Assembly: GCA_902459845.2 (NCBI GenBank)
Contig: CABPSV020000007.1
Span: 2,501 to 32,500, forward strand
Direction of reading: 5' to 3'
DNA length: 30,000 bases
DNA from: Hepatocystis sp. ex Piliocolobus tephrosceles
Lineage: Eukaryota; Apicomplexa; Aconoidasida; Haemosporida; Plasmodiidae
Of this stretch, positions 9,996 to 20,000 are shown one piece after another. How positions within the stretch are numbered: the first letter of the stretch is position 1; every line of letters begins with the position of its first letter. A model generated the notes under the pieces. It saw only the letters and a list, made by a program, of their open reading frames with translations. It was not told the DNA's origin and ran no database searches. The position numbers were made by a program, and so were the translations under genes.

Positions 9996-11543
9996 GTATG
10001 TACGTAACGTATGTGCGTATATGTAAACATTTTAAAATATAGAACACTAGTTGGTGACTTAAAAAAAAAAAAAATAGACAAAGTATGCTACGACAACACC
10101 ATTATTAAAAATAAAAGTTAGTATTTAATATATGTGCAAACAAAAAAAAAAAAAAAAAAAAAGTATTTATTTCGTGTTTACTCATTCTTTTCTTAGGATC
10201 TTTTGAGCTGTTAAGTTTTTAGAAAAAAAATATATATATATATATTTAAGATAGAAAGTTATATAATGCATTTTATTTAATTTATAATAAAAAGAACATC
10301 ATATTAAAAATAGTTAACTATTACAAAGTTTGTATATGTATATCTATATGTACGTAGCTAGTGATATTTCATTTTTAATATTACTTTTTATTATTTTTTC
10401 CAAAAATAAAGCCTTCATGTGAAGCCTAAATTGAGCAAAATAAAGAAAAACAGCTTATTAATGTATATTAATTCTGTTTTTTTTTTTTTTTTTTTTTTTT
10501 TCATTGTTTATAAAATAGCTTACGTATTTTGAAAAACCTTTACAAAACCAAGCGTGGTTGCGATATTTTTTGGATATGCCTTTGACACTTTAAAAAAATA
10601 AAAAAATAAGTAAATAAATGATTAAACAAAAGAATAATCAAATGCTACATTTTTTTTTTTTTTTTTTAGCATGTCGTAATTTTTATTTTGTTTTTAAGGA
10701 ACAAATGAAAAAAAATATTATCTTCTAACCCATTTGCAGTAGATAACTAAAAATACAAACAACAAAAAAAAAAAAAAAAAAAAGATGATGATGATGATGA
10801 TGATGATAAAAAAAAGACAAAATAAAATATACTAAATAGTACATATACTAAATGGTATATATACTAAATGGTATATATAACAATTCATTGTAATATTCTA
10901 ATTTTTCTTTAATTATTTTCTCGAGTTTATTACTGTAAAATAATCACAGTCTGTCTCTTTACACTTGTCTAAAAAAAAAAAAAAAAGGTTTTTGACTTAA
11001 TATATGACATATATATACATATATATATATATATACATATATAATTCAAATATATACATGTATATTTTACCATATATTTCATCTAAATTTAAAGCCGTGT
11101 CCATTTCGTATATTACTTCATTTTTCTCACAAACACCTACACACATATGAAAAAAAAAAAAAAAAAAATTATATATTTGTTATTATTCTTTTAATAACTG
11201 TACCTATAAATATTTTATATATAACTCTCATCATTTTTTGTTTTTACCTTGCAAGTTAGGGAATATTTCAAAGTTATCAGGTTTATTCCCATCAACTGTT
11301 AAACAAAAGAGAAAAAAAAAAAAAAAAATAGTTCATCCTTTGCTACTTTATTTTAAAGTTAAAAAGTTGTAAAAACAAATTGTATTTTTTTTTTTTTTTT
11401 TTTCCCTTAACTGTAAGACATTTTGATATATATCTGAAAATGATAAAAATATAAAACTTGGATGTAGGTATACATGCTAGTGCAAAAAAGTTTATCATTT
11501 TTATTTAAATACATTAATATTTTTTTCTTTATCATGAGTTCAT

Positions 11544-11594
<51 letters not shown>

Positions 11595-11986
11595 GTATTC
11601 CTTGAAATTACCATAGAGTTTTTCTGTACTCTTGCTTCTTTGTAATAAGAAGAATCACATAATGTGTAACCATCATAATTAAAAATTATGTATACACAAT
11701 TGTTTAAGTTGTTACACCTGACATCGTTGAAATATGTAGAAAATAAAGCAACAACAAAATTATATACATGTATATAATTTTTACTTATTTATTATTTATT
11801 TTTTATTATTTGTTTTTTATTATTTGTTTTTTATTATTTGTTTTTTATTATTTATTTTATTTTTTTTTTCCATTACTCATTTTCTGCTTCGCCTATATCT
11901 ACATATTTTCTTATAAGAAGTGGGCTATCACAGGTTGCAACTCTATTAAATAGCAATATTATCAAATAAGGTATGTTTATAAATAA

Positions 11987-12036
<50 letters not shown>

Positions 12037-13309
12037 AGCAAAGATATATATGTTTATATACGCACGCAACAGTGCCAAGATGTTTAAATCAATTTTTAAT
12101 TTACATATCATTCACGTGAAGATACAACTCTTTTTTTAATGTGTTTCCTATGAAATTCATAAAAAAAAAAAAAAAAAAAATACATATACGTATACATATA
12201 TATATGTATATGTATGTATATATATATATTAAATTTACTGTCGTGATTAAAACTCAAACTGGTTTATTTTTTTAATTGTTTTTTTAAAACCTTCAACTTG
12301 AACATCCCAAATGTTATCGTTTCCTGTTTTGGCCTTAATATTGTCTACGCAAAACATTACATAGAAAATAATAAAGCATATATATATATGTGCGTAAATG
12401 CATAAACGCATGTACGTATAAATATATAAAGGTAACATGTTTTGCACCACTTTTATTTTTTGTAAAAATATTTTTTCTTATTTTATTTTTTTTAAAGTTA
12501 AAAATTGTTTTAATAATAATATACATGGCGGAAAGGAATTTGGCTTAGAAGATACACAAGAATACTTTATTATAAGTTTGTTAAATTTTTTTATCAAAGA
12601 AAGAATTTTAAATGTCTCATTGTTTACACTCATCTTAAAAAAAAAAAAAAAAAAATGGAACGTGATAGAGCAAAATAGAGCATAACAAAAACGGAATAAT
12701 ATAACTAAACAACCAAAAATAAATACGAATAAATAAGTGCGTAAATATATACACATAATATGTATATATTTTTAATTTATACATCACAATCCTCTTTCCC
12801 TTCACACATCATTTGAACAACTGGCAATGTGTGTGGTGCATCCAATGGATCTAAAAAAAAAAAAAAATTAGTTTGTATGAAAAGTTTTCATATTTTTAGT
12901 TATCCTAGAAAGAGAATAATAGATTGCATATATATATATATTTTATATCACATAAACTATAATAAAATGTGACTGTTATACAAATACGTCTGCATAATAT
13001 ATATATATGTGTGTATATATACAACAGATGTGTAATCTCTATACATATTTAACAAATAACAGTATTTATTTAATAACTTTTTTTTATTAAGAAATTCTCA
13101 ACGTATGGTTTTCCATAACTAGCATCTAAAACATGAATGTATTGATTTTTGCTACAAACTAATTTTATATTTTCATTTAAATCTCCACTTAAAATTTTTA
13201 AATTCCCCCCTACAACTTCTTCTATTTTTTTTAAACATTGTGCCACGTAGTTACATAAAGCAAGTATTAAGACAAATAATTTGATTATTGAAAAATAATT
13301 CATTTTCAT
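9828..13309 (-). CDS. Secreted SUEL-lectin-like protein with two 4-Cys modules, about 16 small exons
   Basis: Exons (minus, in order): 13309-13078, 12850-12783, 12633-12525, 12344-12291, 12147-12105, 11942-11877, 11717-11612, 11433-11412, 11295-11248, 11136-11071, 10969-10935, 10746-10730, 10587-10524, 10425-10385, 10207-10182, 9859-9828. All have GT/AG ends and compatible phases, totalling 342 residues. If exon 14 is last, the stop is at 10381 and the protein has 324 residues. The signal peptide is ~1-25 (MKMNYFSIIKLFVLILALC). Residues ~46-128 resemble a SUEL/Gal-lectin domain (PF02140): IKLVCSKNQYIHVLDASYGK, then LPVVQMMCEGKEDCD, then FNKLIIKYSCV. Next come two modules, C-x18-C-x5-C-x12-C and C-x22-C-x4-C-x24-C. 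No membrane segment follows, so it is probably secreted or lodged in an apical organelle (inference). Weak points are the gttttaaa donor after exon 4, the 17-nt exon 12 and the last two exons. Confidence 0.72.
10836..10880. repeat. Intronic tandem repeat atactaaatggtatat
   Basis: Three imperfect copies of a ~20-bp unit based on atactaaat(a/g)gtatat lie in the intron between the 17-nt and 35-nt exons of the lectin-like gene. No coding potential is seen. Confidence 0.75.
11788..11860. repeat. Intronic 16-bp tandem repeat
   Basis: About four copies of ttattatttgtttttt sit just downstream (minus sense) of the 11942-11877 exon in the lectin-like gene. They lie in the intron that begins at donor gtaatg. 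On the plus strand this gives a spurious open frame of Phe/Leu/Tyr. Confidence 0.85.
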
Positions 13310-14582
13310 AAAAAAAATAAAAATAAATAACGTAATAATTATTAAAACGTATAAAAATAACAAAAAGAAATGTGTATATATATATTTTTAAAAAATAGCA
13401 ATTTCTTTTTTTTTAAGTGTTCTCTTGTTAAAATTTTAAACAACTGTTAAATTTGAAGGAGCATATTTAAAACGCTTTTAATGTTTTTTAACACCTACAT
13501 ATTGTTAATACAAACCATATTATACAAATTAAAAAATTTAAGTGTAAATACACAAGCGTGTAGACAATTTATAAAATGAAATATTAATGATGATTTAATA
13601 ATAAAATATAAAAAGAAGGACATTTTGAGTTATTAAAATCTTAATAAGGTGATTTATACTTAAGTTTTACCTTTTTATTTATTTTTTTATTTTTTAAACC
13701 TATGTAGTTTTATAAAATATTTACCACCCCTTACCAACATCATTTAAAATAAAGCCTTTTTATTTAAAAAAAAATATAGAATGCATATTATAACGTGTTA
13801 TAATAAGTTCTCAGTTGTAGTAATAAAATGTATATTTTTACATACACATTAAATATGTGAAACATTTAACATGCGAAATGAAGTAAAAAAATAAATTGAA
13901 TATATATTTTGAACATTCATGATGGATATAAACATTTACTAAGTAAGAATTAAACAAATTACAACATAAATGTAATTTTTTTTTTTTTTTTTTAATTTTA
14001 ATAAATATAAAAACAGATGAATTTCTTCTATCACAAAAAAAAAAAAAAAAAAAAAAAAAAAATGTTTATGACATGTATATATATAATTTCAAAAATTGTA
14101 TAAGGATATAAAATATACTGGCTTATAAACATAAACAAAAACTACTTTTATGTATGAGCAAAAAAAATAAAAGTTACCTTGATATTTTATTATTTACATA
14201 TTAATAAATTTAAACAGTTCTTTCTTTCTTAATATATATGCGCATGTGAGTATTTATCTACATACATGGAAACCCATAATTATAAAGATATTTAATTTTT
14301 GCTTTAATTGATTTATCCGTTTAATATACATGGTATAAATTTAAAAGAGATAAAATATTTTTATTAAACGTAATAATGGTTTCTAGGTATATTAAAAATA
14401 AATAAATAAATAATATAATATAATATAATAATAATAATAATATAATATAATAATAACAATAACAATAATAATAACAATAACAATAATAATAACAATAATA
14501 ATAGTAATAATAATAGTAATGATAATAATAGTAACATAAATGTTTTATATATAATATGAAACATTAAATTTTATAATAAAAT
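13310..14582. promoter_or_regulatory. Divergent promoter spacer (lectin-like gene / RPP21)
   Basis: A 1.27-kb spacer lies between two head-to-head genes and must hold both promoters. It contains poly(T) at 13978-13993, poly(A) at 14034-14061 and a (TAATA)n/(AATAAC)n microsatellite at 14398-14540 just before the RPP21 start. A possible untranslated or tiny first exon on the minus strand (ATG ATG TTG followed by gtaagg, near 13730) could belong to the lectin-like gene's leader, but it is weak. No other gene was seen. Confidence 0.65.
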
Positions 14583-15340
14583 ATGTATAATCCTGAAAGT
14601 AAAACAGAGGGTGCTAATGAAACAAATTCATCAAAAAATAATGAATACTGTGACAAACTAAAAAATAAATTAAATGACTTAAGTTCAGTTAAAAATTGCT
14701 CAAATATACAATTTAATAATAATGTAATTTTGGCTAATGATGACAAGACAATAACAAAAAAACACGAAGAGGATGGTAGTATTGAAATCAGTAGTTTTGA
14801 ATATTTGGTTAATCAAGCAAATATCCCTCAAACGAATAACGTCATTTTAAATAAAAATGGAAAAACGAACGGACCTAACATGAACACAAACGCAAATACG
14901 AACAAAAACGCAAACACAAACACAAACACAAACACAAACACAAACATAAACACAAACACGAACAAAAACACGAACAAAAACACGAACAAAAACACGAACA
15001 AAAACACAAACACAAACGCAAATACGAAGGGACCGAATATAAATAAAGGAAATAAAAAAAAAAGAAAAAAAAAAAACAATGATAACTACAATTTGTCAAC
15101 ACCAACAAAACAAATGGTTAGAATAAACTATTTATTACAGGCATCATTTTTAGTTAACAAGTTTAATCCCACTATATCTAGAAGATATATTAAAACTATG
15201 AGAAAATTTTCTAATAAATGTTTAATAAAATATGATAAACCATTCAAAAAACTATTTTGTAAAAAATGTAATACTGTTCTTATTCCAAGTGAAACTTGCA
15301 ACGTTTCTGTTAATCCATTAAACTTACAAAAAAAAAAAAA

Positions 15341-15392
<52 letters not shown>

Positions 15393-15764
15393 GATAATAA
15401 TATTAACAGTAATAATAATAATAACGATAATAATATTAACAGTAATAATAATAACGATAATAATATTAACAGTAATAATAATAACGATAATAATATTAAC
15501 AGTAATAATAATAATGATAATAATATTAACAATAATAATAATAACAATAACGATAACGATAATAATAATAACGACAATAATATTAACAATAATAATAATA
15601 TTAATAACATACATGACGATTCTTTAATTATAAATGATCATTATGCTTCTAAACCAAGACACGATTTTTTAGTAAATTATAAGTGTAACCACTGTCAACA
15701 TAACACAAAACTTGTTTATGATAACAAATTAAATACTCCCAATGAAAACAAAACTGACACATAA
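14583..15764 (+). CDS. RPP21: RNase P/MRP subunit Rpp21/Rpr2
   Basis: A single exon of 393 residues starts MYNPESKTEG and ends NENKTDT. The conserved part begins near residue 178 with MVRINYLLQASFLVNK, then SRRYIKTMRKFSNKCLIKYD, and the first zinc knuckle LFCKKCNTVLIP (Cys226, Cys229) followed by ETC (Cys239). The second knuckle, YKCNHCQHNTKLVY (Cys368, Cys371), completes the Rpr2/Rpp21/SNM1 zinc ribbon (PF04032). In other eukaryotes this protein binds RNase P RNA in the nucleus and helps 5' processing of pre-tRNA. Other Rpp21 proteins are about 150 residues. The excess here is an N-terminal acidic stretch, a T/N/K repeat (~100-150) and a ~90-residue Asn/Asp/Ile/Ser insert between the knuckles. 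SNM1-type MRP subunits share the domain, so Rpp21 versus Snm1 is not fully settled. Confidence 0.87.
14878..15033. repeat. Six-base repeats encoding NT/NK runs in RPP21
   Basis: The repeat acaaac (NT) alternates with acgaacaaaaac (TNKN) and encodes an Asn/Thr/Lys-rich linker before the lysine stretch. Codon use in it (aac, acg) is richer in C and G than in the surrounding gene. Confidence 0.85.
15341..15608. repeat. Asn-rich tandem repeat within the RPP21 zinc ribbon
   Basis: A run of aat codons is followed by about five copies of a 30-33-bp unit encoding NNNNDNNINS, then degenerate N/D sequence. It lies between the two CxxC pairs of the zinc ribbon. Confidence 0.92.
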
Positions 15765-15890
15765 TATTATAAACGTATATATATTTATACACATATATTT
15801 ATAACATAATATTATAATAAAGAGAAAAAAAAGACATAGTTTTAGCTTATTTATGAAAAAGTTCGGACATTTCAAAAAAAATTAAAATTA

Positions 15891-15938
<48 letters not shown>

Positions 15939-17007
15939 CCACTATGTGTACAACTGCACACATTTTGTTTACCGGCCCACCTTTATGCCTTTCAAATAAT
16001 AACAAATGCAGAATTAATAAGCAACCTACTACTCATAATTAATTAGCTGTGTTTTTATAAAATAAATATAAAGTGAAATTATTAATTTTTTTTTTATAAA
16101 GAACATTTGTAACAAACCATTTTTTAAAAAACTTAAACTGTAGTAAAGGTATAAATATTTAATTATTTAATTAGGTTTTTTTTTTTTTTTTTCTTTTTAT
16201 AAAAATTAAAGTTTTCACAATTTTCTGCATTTTTTAATTTATTCTCAAATAGAAATATAAAAATACTAAATAATGCTTGTTTCGTATTTAATGTTTATTA
16301 CATTTTTTTATCAAATTAACTTTATACAAAAAAGAAAAAAAAGCAAACAAACTTAATACCTCATTATAATTAATATACATTTCTCTCTCTATATATGTAT
16401 ATATACATTTATATAAGCACCGAAATGAATATACGACATTTTTTTGCTATAGAAATTCATAAGAACAATTTTTTTATATCAAAACGTTATTGTAATTTCC
16501 CATAAACATTTTTTATAAATATGCATTTGTTCCTTCTGATATATATGTATTGGTGAACATTAATAAATTTGAGTTACATCATATATATATATATATATAT
16601 ATAGACATATGCGATATCTAATTAAATAAAAAAAAGAATTTTTTTTTTATAAAAACTAAATGGTAAATTTTATAATTTAAAAAAAAAAACATGAATGAGT
16701 AATATATTTTTTTTTTTTTATGCTCAAAATTAAGCCACATTAAAAGCTAGCTATTTTTTTTTTTTTTTTTTTACAACTATGCAACATGTTTATAAAGTGT
16801 ATTGATGTGTTTTTATAATATTTCTACTTTTACTGATATAACAGTTATAAGCCCCAAAATATTACATTATAATTTCTCAAAATATTTTTAATTGCATATA
16901 GTTATTTTATAACGACGCATTTCTACACACATATATTTATATATATAAGGAAGGGAAAAAAAAAAAAAATTTCTTTATATAAATTGTCATGAATAAAAAT
17001 CATTAAC
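15765..17007. promoter_or_regulatory. Intergenic spacer, RPP21 to the Lys-rich gene
   Basis: This spacer carries the RPP21 3' end and the promoter of the Lys-rich gene. It includes (TA)n at 15898-15921 and 16580-16601 and several poly(T) runs. It also holds a distinctly less AT-rich block at about 15938-16050 with a near-palindrome, tgtgtacaactgcacaca, and the string accggcccacc. No coding sequence was seen. Confidence 0.7.
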
Positions 17008-20000
17008 ATGGATTTGACAGATAAAGTGAACCAAGATCAAATGGTTGATCATAAAAGCGAAGGACAAGAAAATACAACAGTAAATGAAATTCAAAATGAA
17101 AGCTTAAAAGCTATAGGTGAAGAAGAAAAGAATGCAAGTACATTAACAGATAAAAATTTAGTAGAAGTTGTTAATGATGTTGTAACTAGTGTTGTAAATG
17201 ATGTTGCAAATAATATTGTAAATGATGTTGCAAATAATATTGTAAATGATGTTGCAAATAATATTGTAAATGATGTTGCAAATAATGGTGTAAGTGGTGT
17301 AAACTTAAACACGAACGAAAAATCAACAGAAAGTGTTGAGATTAAAAATAACGAGATAAACTTGGATAACACAAATGAACCAACATTTGTGAAAACAACT
17401 GCTGAAAATAATAGAGTTTTAAGTAATGAACATTTGAGTAACGAAAAAACCATTTCAAGCTTTAATTCTTTAGAAAATGAAAATAATAACAAACCACGAA
17501 ATGGGTCATTATTTATTGAAGTTAAAGGGCTTTTAGAAATTGTTAACTCTAAAGAATTCATAAAAAATATGAATGCAGACAAGTTATATATAAGTACAAA
17601 AAATGAAAGTATGAATATTAAGAGCAAACGTTCATTCAGTGTTCCAAATAAAGTAATACCAAAAAAAGCAGACACAAAAAAGTTAGTTTCCAACGTAACA
17701 GCTCCAAAAACTGCTTCCAAACAGAATCTTAAACAAATTATAAGAGCACCTAAATTAGAACATGTCCCAAAAAAAGCTCCTTTGTTAACAAAACCACTCG
17801 AAAAAATACCACAAACATTAAACAAAAATCGTATTTACAAAATTGAAAATTTGGATAAAAAAATAGATCCTACTAAAGCAAAAAATGCTATTAGATATTC
17901 ACCTAAAAAACCGAATGTTCTGAAAGATTCAAAAATTAAATTAAAAGAACCAGTTAGAGCAAAGTTTGCACTGTCTTCAAAAACTGATAATGAAGGAATT
18001 CCCCCAAATATGAATCCTTTGGAAGCAATAAATAAAACTGCTATGAGATTATCTAATAAAAGTGTCCCTTTATTAAATAAACATAAAGGTATCAGTATCA
18101 AAGCAGAACCACCTAAAGGCAGTTTAAAAAATACATTACGTTATTTAAAAAATGCTATAGAAATGAAAAATGGTGAAACTGCATCTGCGAAAGTAAAAAC
18201 AGATATAATAAATGACAATAAAAATAAAAAGGATATTCCATCAAATAATAGCAAACCTACAATGAGAAGAAAAACTTTATCAAAAAATTCCACAATTAAA
18301 GGTATATCTACTAAAGCAGTTAAAGGATCATTAGAACCGAAATCAAGAAATTTATCAAAAAAAACAATTTCCAAAACATCAAACGAATTAAAACTTAAAG
18401 ACAAAGAAAAAAAAAAAAATATATTACCTAAAAATGCAAAAGATAATAAAGAACGATCGTCGTTTAAACAATTGGAAAAAAATGATACCAATAAATCAAA
18501 TGAAAAAAAAACGAATACTGATACAATCGTAAGTGAAGGAAATGAAACAAATGATAAAAAAGTTGAAGTAGTTGATGAAGTAGTTGGTGAAGTAGTTGGT
18601 AAAGTAGTTGATGATAAAGAACAAAAGGAAATAAATACAGATAATAAAAATGAAGATGGACTTGAAAATGAAAAAGACAACAAAACATCAACGGATAATG
18701 AAAAATGTACTGAAACAGAAATTAATGTAAATGAAAAAGAAAATGTAGATGTAGAAAAAACGCAAACATTGTGGGATAATAATAAGGATACTGATGTTGT
18801 AAAAGAAGATGACAAACCAGATGATAAAGAGAATTCGAACATAGAAAAGGTTACTGATCTATTGTTCCAGATTGACAACAATGAATCTGAAAAGGTAGAT
18901 CAAATGGATGAGCAAAAAGATGGACAGAAGGAGGAACAACTGGGCGACCACACTGAAGAGCCAAAGGAAGGTCAAGCTGAAGAGCCACAGATGGATCAAA
19001 CTGAAGAACTACAGATAGATCAAACTGAAGAACCACAGATAGATCAAACTGAAGAACCACAGATAGATCAAACTGAAGAACCACAGATAGATCAAACTGA
19101 AGAACCAAAGCCAGAGACAGAGACAGAACCAATGCTAAAGGAAAAACAACAAACAGAAAAAAAAACCGATAAAAAAATAGAAAAAAAAAAAGGGCCCGAA
19201 AAGAAAAAAAACATAACTGAAAATATAAAAGAAATAAAAAAAACCAAAACTATAAGTATAAAGCAGACCCCCAAAGTATCATTGGATTCGAAAATGGCTA
19301 TAAAGAACCCTTTGAACTTAAAACATAGTATGAAAGCTGATTTTGTTTTAAAAAGTAGATCAACAATTAAAACTAGTAGTCTACTTCTTAAACCTAAAAC
19401 AAATATTAACATAAATTTAAAAAATAAAAAGAGTTTAAATAATGAGAAAAGTAATAATGTTTCAGAAAAAAGTATCACTAACAAAAGTGTAATACCAAAA
19501 CCATTAACAAAAAGCACATTAATTGCAAAAAAATCCAGCATGGTAAAAAAAATTCTTTCAACTGGAATTTCTGTAAAACAGAACAATTCAGATAAGAAAA
19601 AAGATATAAAAAAAATCAATACATTAAATAATATTAAAAAATTAGAAACAAAACGTATGCAAGAAGATTCAAAAAATAATAAAACAAATTCTGAAAATGT
19701 TACTGCTATAGATTTAAAAAAAACAAATTCTATTTCGAAAAAGGAACTAATCAATAAATCAAAAACTGATAACATTTATGAAATGCTTTCAAATAAAACC
19801 AATAACATAAAACCTTTTAAATCTGAAAATTATAAAAGTGAATTAGAAAAACAAAAAGGTATTAACAAGTTTGATTTGAAAATCGATGGAGTTAATTTAA
19901 AAAAGAAATCCTCAACTCTAAAAAAATTCATGTCGAGTAAAAAAATGAATACCTTTGCTTCAAATAAAAGCCCTTCTGTAGTTGCAGATAGTGATAATAA

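Noticed and set aside
15128..15614. Antisense open frames opposite RPP21
   Set aside because: They are poly-Leu or poly-Ile mirrors of the asparagine run.
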